NCBI GenBank assembly: GCA_964354155.1
Contig: CAYGYG010000008.1
Location: forward strand, 48,284-112,283
Reading direction: 5' to 3'
Source of the DNA: CAYGYG01 sp964354155
GTDB taxonomy: Bacteria > Hydrothermota > Tepidihabitantia > SM23-42 > CAYGYG01
DNA: 64,000 bases
The notes beneath the pieces were generated by a model, which did not search any database, was not told where the DNA came from, and saw only the letters and a list, made by a program, of their open reading frames with translations. The first letter of the stretch is position 1. Every line of letters begins with the position of its first letter. Position numbers and translations under genes: made by a program. Shown piece after piece: positions 44,304 to 52,694 of this stretch.

Positions 44304-45587
44304 TTATATCATCCATAACGGGATGAAATAAATGTCCGCTTTCGACCGGATTCTATTCAGGTAATCTTTTGTGATCACCACCGCCTTTGTCGGTTTGAAT
44401 TTGTCGATGAAAACTCTCAGCGAAGGCGTCACCTCCGGTTTTACGAACCGCCGGTATTTGATTTCTATCGGGATTGGTCGGTGATCCTCGATCATAACAA
44501 AATCCACTTCATGCTGCTGCTTGTCGCGCCAGAAGCGAATGTCGCTGAGGAGCATTCTTTTCTTCAAAAACTCGCTGTAAAAGAAATTCTCCGCCAGACG
44601 ACCGGCATCATCCCGTTTGTCCAAGGGGCGCATATCGTCTATGTTTATATTTCGTAAACCCGTGTCGCCGAAATACATTTTGGGCATTTTAGTAATCTCT
44701 TTCTGCCGGTTGCGGAAATATGGTTTCAAGAGATGTGTGACGAAAGTGTTTTCCAAAAGGAATAGATGCTTCTCCAGATGTCTCCTCGGAATGCCTGTTT
44801 CTTTGCCAATCTCATTAAGATTCAACAGGTTGCCGTTTTGAACCGACAAAAACGCGACCAATCGGTTGAATTGTGGGATGTTTTCCAGTCTTGCCAGATC
44901 CTTGATATCTTTCTGAATATAAGTGTTATGGATTTCCTTCAACCGCAGGATCCGAGTTTCAGTGTCCGCGGTCAGTGTCGGCAGGGGATACCCGCCGTAG
45001 ATCATGAAATCTTCAAGCAGCGGCAGGATTTTGGGCGTCAGGACATGGAGGGTTCTTGCCTTGTTAAAATGCCGAAGAATCCCGGGCAGTTCTATGAGCC
45101 TTTTATTATCCAGATATCGACTGCCTCTGAAGAGCAGGTATTCAGTGAAGTTTAAGGGATAAATCGTAAAAACCATTTTCCGGCCGGTAAGGGTATCGGT
45201 AAATTTCTTTCTTATTTCGAAGGAGGAGGAACCGGAGATAATCAATTTGACTTCGGGGTGATGATCGTGGATTAGTTTTAGAAATCTGGCGGGTTCGGGC
45301 AAGTACTGAAATTCATCAATAAAGACATTGATTCTTTTTTCGGCGTGCGGTTTCTGGCTTTTGAGATACGCCAGAAATGTATCGACGCTGCTGACAATCC
45401 CCAGGTTGTAGGTATCTTCAAGGTCGAAATACGCGCATGCATCATCGGTCATTTCATTCATGAGGAGCGTCATGATGCTTGATTTCCCGACTTGCCGGGC
45501 ACCGAGCAGGACGATGATCTCGGGCTTGTCGAGCCATTTCCGGATCGGACCCAGTATTTCTCTGGGCAAAAGGTTTATCCCTTTCAT
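44304..45587 (-). CDS. AAA_14/DUF4143 ATPase
   Basis: 427 residues. The N-terminal AAA ATPase has Walker A LLGARQVGKSS (near 30), Walker B INVFIDEFQYL and the sensor IISGSSSFEIRKK, TLTGRK. The C-terminal DUF4143 region (about 205-420) ends in a PD-(D/E)xK-like fold, RDKQQHEVDFVMIEDHRPIPIEIKYR, whose D, E and K residues are all present. Members are scattered, mobile and of uncertain role, with defense or DNA-associated functions suspected. More AT-rich than the core genes. The ATG lies 6 nt after a -10, so it is probably leaderless. Confidence 0.88.
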   Translation of the reverse strand: MKGINLLPREILGPIRKWLDKPEIIVLLGARQVGKSSIMTLLMNEMTDDACAYFDLEDTYNLGIVSSVDTFLAYLKSQKPHAEKRINVFIDEFQYLPEPARFLKLIHDHHPEVKLIISGSSSFEIRKKFTDTLTGRKMVFTIYPLNFTEYLLFRGSRYLDNKRLIELPGILRHFNKARTLHVLTPKILPLLEDFMIYGGYPLPTLTADTETRILRLKEIHNTYIQKDIKDLARLENIPQFNRLVAFLSVQNGNLLNLNEIGKETGIPRRHLEKHLFLLENTFVTHLLKPYFRNRQKEITKMPKMYFGDTGLRNINIDDMRPLDKRDDAGRLAENFFYSEFLKKRMLLSDIRFWRDKQQHEVDFVMIEDHRPIPIEIKYRRFVKPEVTPSLRVFIDKFKPTKAVVITKDYLNRIRSKADIYFIPLWMI

Positions 45588-45593
45588 GGGACT

Positions 45594-45621
45594 ATTTTAA
45601 CAAGAAACGTAAAAAAGTCAA
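45594..45621 (-). promoter_or_regulatory. Promoter of the DUF4143 ATPase gene
   Basis: On the minus strand TTGACT (45621-45616), 16 nt, TAAAAT (45599-45594). The ATG at 45587 follows after 6 nt. Confidence 0.6.
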
Positions 45622-45857
45622 GACTTTTGTTACACTTATTGTAAAAAAAGGCCCCCTCGGTTTGCCGCAAGAACTGCGATCAACTACCCCGAATAGAAAC
45701 CGCCCTCTACAGAATTGGAGAATTGTGTGGAGAATATGCGAGATACGGAATACGCCCAATCTGTTTTGCGGGAAAACAAAAATCATTTCGCAGATAACCC
45801 AACGACGCGATGGTCGAGTGCAGGGAACCGGGAACATAAACATGTGCCCTAACTAAC

Positions 45858-46117
45858 CCCGGACCATCGCATTTGGGCCAGCCGGGCAGGCGCCCTGACG
45901 GCAACGAAGGGTATGCCTTGGCATGGGTCAAGTGCGGTCCGGCCAGTAACCTGGTGTCGGTGGCCTTTATTCCGCCTTCGTAGGGGCGGGGCATGACCCG
46001 CCCGCGGTCAGGGCGGTTTTCGGTTGGAAAGGTCTTGTTTTTCATTGAAAAACACGATTGTAGAAGTGAGCGAGAGCGCAGGTGGCTGGAATTGAATTCC
46101 AGCCACCTTTTTCTTTC
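45858..46117 (+). ncRNA. Candidate structured RNA ending in an intrinsic terminator
   Basis: This stretch has no credible ORF but a string of stems: GGACC near 45860 pairing with GGTCC near 45937 (with bulged extension), ATGCC-TT-GGCAT near 45915, GGGCGGG...CCCGCCC near 45984-46003. It closes with a perfect 13-bp arm pair (GGTGGCTGGAATT / AATTCCAGCCACC, 46081-46107) followed by TTTTTCTTT. The terminator is convincing; the RNA upstream is a hypothesis. Between 46118 and 46463 I see only another repeat fragment (46300-46350). Confidence 0.35.
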
Positions 46118-46463
46118 TGTTCCCCATTGACCACCAATCACCAGAATTCTGAGCAATGAACAGAATCGGCCAAAGTGAGGTGGAGTAGTCCGAAGGCACT
46201 GAGGAGCACATCGGGGTATCAGCGAATCAGTGGGCAGGGTGTCAGCAGATCAGGAGATCAGTCTGCATCTGTCACAACCCGTCTGAATCAAGGCCCATCT
46301 TATCACCGTAATCCGATGCTTCATCGTCCCGAGTGCAGCGAGGGATCTCATGCCTTCTTATCACTGCCTGCCCCGCCTGCCACGTGTAATCACCTAGTAC
46401 ATCATGGTTAGACTGGCAGTCTAATCGGGGTAATCGAAGATTTCTGGTTTTCCCAGGAATCTA

Positions 46464-46491
46464 TTGACTTACCTAACTTTATGTATATGCT
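46464..46491 (+). promoter_or_regulatory. Promoter of the MNT/HEPN pair
   Basis: TTGACT (46464-46469), 16 nt, TATGCT (46486-46491). It lies ~53 nt before the start of the nucleotidyltransferase gene. Confidence 0.5.
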
Positions 46492-46544
46492 TAAATCAAC
46501 TATTAAATATCTATTTTTTATTGAAATGAAAAAGGAGATTGATG

Positions 46545-46895
46545 ATGGCTCAAGTTAAAAGCACGGTCTTGGCAAAAAGTACGGTTCTCCATGCCTTAGC
46601 TGAATTCAAAGAAATGCTTGGTAAAAGATTTGGCAATGATGTCAAAGTCTACCTCTTTGGTTCTTACGCACGGGCAAAGCCGCATCCTGATTCTGATGTC
46701 GATGTGCTTGTTCTTATCGAGGGTGGTGTAACCACATCAATCGAGGAAAAAGTTTTTGATATTGCGTATGAGGTAGAGTTAAAATATGAGTTGGTCTTGG
46801 GGGTCATAGTCTATTCCAGCTCTTTCTGGAAATCTTCTTTAGCCGAACAACTACCGTTGCATGCCAGCATCGCCAGAGAAGGTGTTTTGATTTGA
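46545..46895 (+). CDS. Minimal nucleotidyltransferase (MNT) antitoxin
   Basis: 116 residues from the ATG best spaced from AAGGAG (a second ATG lies one codon upstream). It is a single Pol-beta-type nucleotidyltransferase domain: VYLFGSYARAKPHPDSDVDVLVLIE, with G39-S40 and catalytic D51 and D53, and a third acidic position further on. In MNT-HEPN modules the MNT protein adenylylates the HEPN toxin and silences it. It overlaps the HEPN gene by 4 nt. Markedly AT-rich compared with core genes. Confidence 0.88.
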   Translation: MAQVKSTVLAKSTVLHALAEFKEMLGKRFGNDVKVYLFGSYARAKPHPDSDVDVLVLIEGGVTTSIEEKVFDIAYEVELKYELVLGVIVYSSSFWKSSLAEQLPLHASIAREGVLI

Positions 46896-47302
46896 AGAAT
46901 AGAGACCTAATAGAATATAAGAAAGCTAAAGCCAAAGAAGTGCTTGATGACGCGAAGCTTTTATTCAAGGAGAAACGGTTGCTTTCCGCGGTTAATAGAA
47001 TTTACTATGCACTTTTCTATGAAGTAGAAGCGTTACTACTTACTGAAGGTTTTAGCACGTCGAAACATAGCGGTATCTTGTCTATTTTTAATAGAGAGTT
47101 CGTTAAAAAGGGCGTAGTGCCCATCGAACAGGGTAAATTTTTCGGGCGGATGTTTGAATTTAGAGAGAAAGGGGATTATGCTCCTTTCGTTAGTTTTGAT
47201 GAAAATAAGGTGAGCGAGTGGATCAACAACGCTGAAGGATTTTTGACCGAGATTGATACACTCATCATGCGCAAAATTGGCAACAATACTAGCAAGGAAT
47301 AA
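46892..47302 (+). CDS. HEPN-domain toxin partner of MNT
   Basis: 136 residues from a TTG that overlaps the MNT stop. All-helical HEPN domain: LLSAVNRIYYALFYEVEALLLTEGFSTSKHSGILSIFNREFVKKG, then EFREKGDYAPFVSFDENKVSEWINNAEGFL. The arginine and tyrosine in NRIYYA and the lysine/histidine in TSKHSG fit the HEPN group that pairs with MNT. I do not see a clean R-x4-6-H ribonuclease motif, so toxin activity is inferred from pairing rather than residues. Confidence 0.82.
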   Translation: MKNRDLIEYKKAKAKEVLDDAKLLFKEKRLLSAVNRIYYALFYEVEALLLTEGFSTSKHSGILSIFNREFVKKGVVPIEQGKFFGRMFEFREKGDYAPFVSFDENKVSEWINNAEGFLTEIDTLIMRKIGNNTSKE

Positions 47303-47425
47303 TCACTGTAAAATCCTGATATCCATCATTGAAATCATTATTAAAATCACCGTAATCGTACTTTCAATTATCACTGTAATCGACGATGTTTCATCGCTGT
47401 AATCAGCCGTACCATCGCTGTAATC
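47303..47425 (+). repeat. Cluster of ATC(A/G)C(T/C)GTAATC units
   Basis: Five units follow at irregular 20-35 nt spacing: near 47303, 47338, 47369, 47392 and 47414. The same unit occurs near 43880, 43905, 43995 and 46302. From 47426 to 47995 I see no gene or clear structure. Confidence 0.55.
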
Positions 47426-47995
47426 AGTGCCGCCCAAAGGCGGCATTGCATAGCCTCAGCTTGCCAAAAACGCAACAGCGACGGCTGTTTGCCATTTTTG
47501 CTCTTTACATTTTAATATTTACATTGACTTCCCACCCCCTTTTTAACCTCACTCCGAAGCCATTTTACAAAGGACTTTATGAACAAGGTTTTATGAACAA
47601 GTGTCTTTGTATTCTGAAGTATTCTTCCCATGCTCCCCAGGCCCCAATCTCCTCCGCACCTCTGCTCCCCAGCGTCGCTTCACCAAATAGCTGTTTTGAG
47701 AAGGGCTGTCTTAGCAGCGTTTGAGGGCGAAAGTATGGGTTTCTCACGTTTCTCTCAAGTCTGTTAAGGTCTCATAGCGCTAACCCCATAAAAACCTTGA
47801 CTTTTTGAGAAATTCAGACAGACTCTATCTATGGAGGTTTGTTCTTGATGATATGCGGATTTTGTTGTGTTGGAGGAAATGGAAGAATTCAATCCCCTTG
47901 CATGCACCATACAAATTCATCCTGCTCACTAAAGCGACTATTCACTAGTTCACCTCGGGAATTCAAAGAGAATTCATATTGCAGGACTTTGTGGT

Positions 47996-50900
47996 ATGTC
48001 TAAAGTAAAAACCACCGAAGGGGAATTTAGAGGCCAGGTTGTCACATGGCTGAATTCCCACTTGAAAGATAATCCTTGTCCTTTTGAGCTGGTTACCGCA
48101 GATCCCTCAGTAAAAATCTCTGATAAAGAAACAAACTTTCCAGATGTACAACTTTGGATTAATCGTAAGGCTGGACAGGGGTTTTGCGGTTTAGAACTTA
48201 AGACGCTGGGTACTGCTGCTGATGACCCAGCGCTCTTGGAAAGCGCAATTAAGAAAGCACGTGCGATGAAAGCTAGGTTTTTTGTGACATGGAATATGCG
48301 AGACACTATAATCTGGGAAACACCAAATGCCGGCGCTGCAATAACAAAGGAAAACCGCAAAAAAGCTTACCCCACGATTCTGCACATAAACAGCGAGGAT
48401 GACCTTTGGAACCGTTATACATCGAATTTCCTGCAAACAAGGGCGATTGAGTTGCTTCATGATTTGGTTCGTCTTTACCGAGACGGTCACCTTTATGAAA
48501 TTGATGTTGATGCGACTTTCTTTGTTAAAATGTTGTCAGAAGCAACGAAAACATTACAACCTCATATCCATCAGTCGTTGGTGGAAACGATCGGCCAGAA
48601 TCCTGCATTCAGGAAAGGTTTATATGATTGGGCAATCAAACAAGCTATCGCAAATTATGAGGACGAATCCTTTTATCAAGTGGTTGCTTATCAGATAGTG
48701 TACCGACTTTTGGGTAAGATTCTTTTTTATCAAACGCTACGACGATTTAAAGAAGATGAACTGCCACCTATGAATCTGAGGCACATAAAGCCTAGCGAAG
48801 TGCAGGCACAACTTGGCGAGTTGTTCGCTAAGGCCCAAGATATAGATTACCAAGCTGTATTTGAAATTGACTTTCCGGATATTGTAAGACTACCGGAGAA
48901 AAGCATTGATACCCTTGTGAATCTCGTGGAAGAACTTAATAAACGCAATTTCTCGAGGATGCCGCAGGATGTTATAGGCCAGGTTTTTGAACAACTCATC
49001 CCGCCGGAAGAACGTCATAATTTAGGACAATACTTCACGCGGGAGGATCTGGTTGATTTAATCTGTGCGTTCTGTGTCCAGAAGGCTGGGGCAAAGGTCT
49101 TTGACCCTACATGCGGCACTGGGACTTTTCTTATTAGAGCATATGATAGATTGAGAAATTTCGGTGAATACGATCATAAAAAGCTATTATCACAACTGTG
49201 GGGTATAGATATCGCACCATTCCCAGCCGAACTGGCAACGATCAATCTTTATAGACAGAATCTTGCAGATTACGCCAATTTTCCCAAAATTATAGCCATG
49301 GATGCTTTTGCGGCCATGCCCAATCAAACATTTGAATTCCCGTCACCTAAACTCTCGCAGCCTAAGCAAACGGTATCGGAACAGATACCGACTTTCGATG
49401 CCATAGTAGGAAATTTTCCTTACATAAGACAAGAGATGATTGAAAGGCAGTTAATAGGGTATAAAAATCAATTGGATAAGGTATTGACAATTGACTGGGG
49501 AACGGAATATGGAGAGTTATTTGATCGCGACGGAAGTCTTTTATTGTCTGGTCAAGCAGACATCTATACGTATCTTTTCTTTCATGTTGCGAAATTTTTG
49601 AATGAAAATAATGGGCGAATTGGAATTGTCACATCGAGTGCGTGGTTGGAAGTAGATTACGGTTATCAACTCCAAAAATTCTTCCTAAAGACTTTTAAGG
49701 TTATTGCAATTTTAGAATCACTGGTTGAAAATTGGTTTGAAGATGTACCAATAATTACTGCCGTCACGGTATTGGAAAGATGCAAAAATAAAGATGATAG
49801 AGATAACAACGCAGTTAAATTTGTAAAATTGAAAAAACCGTTAAAAGATATTTTCCCCCAGGATTATAAGATTACTTCGAATCACAGGTGGAAAGTAGCT
49901 GACAGATTAGCGACTTCAATTGAGCGAATCGGACTAGATCGGCTCGTGCAGCAAGGCACTCGTTTTGTTACAACTCTATCAGGCATTTTGAATTATGAAG
50001 ACGATGAAATCAGGGTAAGGGCTTTGAAACAAGGTGAGCTTCTAAACGATATAGAAAAATCTGGGAAGACAGCAAAGTGGGGTATACACATCCGCGCACC
50101 AGATGTTTATTATGAGGTTAAAGAAATATGCCAAAGTAAATTGACTACATTGCAAGAAGTCGCGAAATTGCAGCGTGGGTTAACAACTGGAATAAATGAA
50201 TTCTTTCATCTCAATGAAGATCGAATTAAGCACTGGAAGATTGAAAAGGAATTTTTAGTACCTATTGTTACTTCACCAAAGGAAATTGAAGGTCTGATTA
50301 TAAATTCAAAAAGCATCGAACATAGGTTATTCCTTTGTAATGAGACAAAATCAACACTTTTGAAAAATAAACAAATGGGAGCATTAAATTATATAGAATG
50401 GGGTGAAAAACAGTTGACTAAGGAGAGAGGAAAGTATAAGAAAGGTGGGATTCCCTTCCCTAAGGTAGAATCAGTATCAAATAGAAAAACATGGTATTAT
50501 ATCGATGAACGCAAGCCGGGTGATTTTGCGATAAACAGATTCATTCGTGAGAGATTCTTCTTTCCCATCAATAAATCAGGTATATACCTGGGCGATGTTG
50601 TTTTCGAGGGTAAGTTTAAGAACAAGAAAGACGCTGCATGTTATTCAGCATTATTAAATTCTACTCTTGTTTTTCTCTTTGTTGATATTTCAAGTCGGTT
50701 TAGTATGGGTGACGGTTTTCTTACTTTTTACGGACCAGATATTGAAGGCTTGCTTATTCCGAATGCTGAACTGATTCAAGACAAATATAAGACCGAAATT
50801 GTTGAATTATTTAATGAACTCTTGAAACGACCAATAAAAGTCATCTCCGATGAAGTCAAAATGAAGGACAGACAAAAGTTTGATGCCGCTGTTTTACAAG

Positions 50901-51457
50901 CGATAGGATTAAATGCTAGAAAATATCTTCCGCTTATTTATGATGGCTTGACGGGTTTAGTAAAAGAACGCCAAGAACTGGGAGCTATGCGAAGAAAGAC
51001 AAGAAAAATTAAGGTTGAGAGAGATATTGAAAAACTATATAATGAAGTTCTAAAGGAAATTCTGCCTGACGGCATCGAACAATTCCCGGGCGAATTCGTT
51101 GGAAGTGGATTGAAAAGTAAGGAGTTTGTGGGAATTCCCGTTAGTAAAAATCCACTTAAATTGGGTAAATATTTTATGGGTACTCAAGAGGTTATATCTG
51201 ACGACGGTTTTCATTATGAAGCCAAGGACATTGATATTGCAAAGTATTTAATATATGCGCAGCAGCCAAATAGCTATATCATCAGAGTTCCTAAGAGCGA
51301 AATAGTTATAAGAAAAGCTTTGTTGAAATACGAGAAGTATCTGAGGAATTTAAGGGGCCAGCTCTTCAAAACATTCTTTGATCGAGCCCTGGATCACAAG
51401 CTAGCTGAAACATTAACTCATCGTGTTTTTGAAGACTTAAAACTGCCAGAAATATAA
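47996..51457 (+). CDS. Type IIG-like restriction-modification protein (Eco57I-type N6-adenine methylase with nuclease domain)
   Basis: 1153 residues. A PD-(D/E)xK nuclease domain lies at the N-terminus (D50 ... E67-L-K69 in NFPDVQ ... FCGLELKTLG). The methyltransferase follows, with SAM motif I DPTCGTGTFL (D370) preceded by LGQYFTRE, and motif IV GNFPY (N473-F-P-Y476, a variant of NPPY). The rest should hold target recognition (RGLTTGINEFF near 725, SRFSMGDGFLTFYGPDIEGLLIP near 905). One chain would both methylate and cut. No separate R or S gene is adjacent. Strongly AT-rich, implying recent transfer. Confidence 0.88.
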   Translation: MSKVKTTEGEFRGQVVTWLNSHLKDNPCPFELVTADPSVKISDKETNFPDVQLWINRKAGQGFCGLELKTLGTAADDPALLESAIKKARAMKARFFVTWNMRDTIIWETPNAGAAITKENRKKAYPTILHINSEDDLWNRYTSNFLQTRAIELLHDLVRLYRDGHLYEIDVDATFFVKMLSEATKTLQPHIHQSLVETIGQNPAFRKGLYDWAIKQAIANYEDESFYQVVAYQIVYRLLGKILFYQTLRRFKEDELPPMNLRHIKPSEVQAQLGELFAKAQDIDYQAVFEIDFPDIVRLPEKSIDTLVNLVEELNKRNFSRMPQDVIGQVFEQLIPPEERHNLGQYFTREDLVDLICAFCVQKAGAKVFDPTCGTGTFLIRAYDRLRNFGEYDHKKLLSQLWGIDIAPFPAELATINLYRQNLADYANFPKIIAMDAFAAMPNQTFEFPSPKLSQPKQTVSEQIPTFDAIVGNFPYIRQEMIERQLIGYKNQLDKVLTIDWGTEYGELFDRDGSLLLSGQADIYTYLFFHVAKFLNENNGRIGIVTSSAWLEVDYGYQLQKFFLKTFKVIAILESLVENWFEDVPIITAVTVLERCKNKDDRDNNAVKFVKLKKPLKDIFPQDYKITSNHRWKVADRLATSIERIGLDRLVQQGTRFVTTLSGILNYEDDEIRVRALKQGELLNDIEKSGKTAKWGIHIRAPDVYYEVKEICQSKLTTLQEVAKLQRGLTTGINEFFHLNEDRIKHWKIEKEFLVPIVTSPKEIEGLIINSKSIEHRLFLCNETKSTLLKNKQMGALNYIEWGEKQLTKERGKYKKGGIPFPKVESVSNRKTWYYIDERKPGDFAINRFIRERFFFPINKSGIYLGDVVFEGKFKNKKDAACYSALLNSTLVFLFVDISSRFSMGDGFLTFYGPDIEGLLIPNAELIQDKYKTEIVELFNELLKRPIKVISDEVKMKDRQKFDAAVLQAIGLNARKYLPLIYDGLTGLVKERQELGAMRRKTRKIKVERDIEKLYNEVLKEILPDGIEQFPGEFVGSGLKSKEFVGIPVSKNPLKLGKYFMGTQEVISDDGFHYEAKDIDIAKYLIYAQQPNSYIIRVPKSEIVIRKALLKYEKYLRNLRGQLFKTFFDRALDHKLAETLTHRVFEDLKLPEI

Positions 51458-51470
51458 GGCTAGGTACAAC

Positions 51471-51611
51471 ATGACCGAAACATCCAAAGGTCAACTTGTC
51501 TGCCAGCATCTGGAAAAAAGTTCCATAGGATATTGTAGTTACGAACGCTCACTAGGGGAATGGGTTTTGCTGGATGAGTTGAGGAACAAGCACAGAAGAT
51601 ATGGCAAGTAA
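51471..51611 (+). pseudogene. Short interrupted frame in phase with the SIR2 gene
   Basis: ATG 51471 opens a 46-codon frame (MTETSKGQLVCQHLEKSS...) ending at TAA 51609. The same frame then stays open without a stop through 51612-51725 into the SIR2 gene and reads protein-like (RIIDALQART, EHEWIRTKC). This may be a decayed upstream gene, or an N-terminal part of the SIR2 protein separated by one stop. Confidence 0.35.
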
Positions 51612-51725
51612 TACCCCCGGCATGATTCCCTCCTCAGGGGCAGGATCATTGATGCCCTGCAGGCCCGCACATATGTTGAGCATGAATGGATCAGGACCAA
51701 GTGCATTAGCAGAGAGGGTAGAGTA

Positions 51726-52694
51726 GTGCATGGTTTAACTGACCGCATTGTAGATCATGAAATCAACAGGCAAAATCTGGAGTTGCTCATGGCTAGTTTT
51801 AACAGAGATACCTTCGTGCCATTCATTGGCGCAGGTTGTTCGGTGCCGCTTGGCGAGCCTGACTGGCCCCAATTGTTTGATAAATTGAAAGAGAAGTATG
51901 GCTTGAACATATGCGTGAGTGAAGGCGATAACTGCACTGATTACCCTACAGCATTTTCACAAGTGTGTGAGAGAATAGGTACGAAAGAGAATTTCTTCAG
52001 CGAAGTATTCGCGCTCATAGAACCTAAAGTCACGCAGGCAACTTTCTTTCATGTAAGGTTAGTCGATGCTTTTGATTGCTATGTTACAACCAACTATGAC
52101 ACACCAATAGAAACAGCCTACTTGAACCAAAGAGGAAGGCCTTTGCGCAAACAATATTTTTTCTGCCCACAGCCAGGTGATGATTTTCGTGACTGCATCA
52201 TATACTTACATGGTCATAAGGATATAAGATTTGTAGTTATCGTGGACGAAGATTACAGGTATTTCTATCCGACAATTGGCAATGCAGGTGGGTTTCCGGT
52301 GCTGGAAGACTTCATCAAGTACTTGTTTGTCACTAAGAGTCTAGTATTCATTGGCTTCAGTTTTGCTGACGCTTATGTGCGTGAGTACTTCCGACATTTG
52401 GCGAAGACGGTACATAGCACAAAGATTCGGCACTTCTTGCTTATCGACGAAGATGTCAAGTTCTATAGGGACTTCGTCGACCGAGCGACCCAATTCGAAA
52501 AGCTAGGAAGAAGTGATGAAGCAAGATCGGAAGTGGACCGTTTCTATGGTTATGTGATGAAGGAATTCAGAATATATCCTATTGTTTATAGACGCGGGTA
52601 TCACATATTCATGGAGCGTTTGTTCGAACTGCTTGGCGGAATGGGCGATACTGTGGAAATAAAGAAAACGCCGATTTCGGGGGCGGTACCGTGA
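51726..52694 (+). CDS. SIR2-like NADase of a probable defense system
   Basis: 322 residues forming one SIR2_2 domain: NAD-binding FVPFIGAGCSV (residues 30-40), catalytic-type N123 in VTTNYD and H162 in IYLHGHKD, and LVFIGFSFAD near 215. The residues needed for NAD+ cleavage in bacterial defense sirtuins are therefore present. The start is GTG 51726, or ATG 51789 (GGAG 6 nt before it); the longer form keeps the usual first helix. Its last codons overlap the next gene by 4 nt, so the two proteins are made in step. Confidence 0.87.
   Translation: MHGLTDRIVDHEINRQNLELLMASFNRDTFVPFIGAGCSVPLGEPDWPQLFDKLKEKYGLNICVSEGDNCTDYPTAFSQVCERIGTKENFFSEVFALIEPKVTQATFFHVRLVDAFDCYVTTNYDTPIETAYLNQRGRPLRKQYFFCPQPGDDFRDCIIYLHGHKDIRFVVIVDEDYRYFYPTIGNAGGFPVLEDFIKYLFVTKSLVFIGFSFADAYVREYFRHLAKTVHSTKIRHFLLIDEDVKFYRDFVDRATQFEKLGRSDEARSEVDRFYGYVMKEFRIYPIVYRRGYHIFMERLFELLGGMGDTVEIKKTPISGAVP

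Noticed and set aside
45858..46117. RNase P RNA, tmRNA or group II intron
   Set aside because: None of the conserved cores (for example the GAGGAAAGUCC block of RNase P or the domain V hairpin of introns) could be found on either strand.
45707..46156. 149-codon minus-strand frame
   Set aside because: It crosses the terminator hairpin and repeat-like DNA, lacks a promoter or SD, and reads with low-complexity Pro/Gly/Arg content.
47996..51457. BREX methylase PglX
   Set aside because: None of the other BREX genes (brxC, pglZ, brxL) is nearby, and an N-terminal nuclease motif points to a type IIG enzyme.
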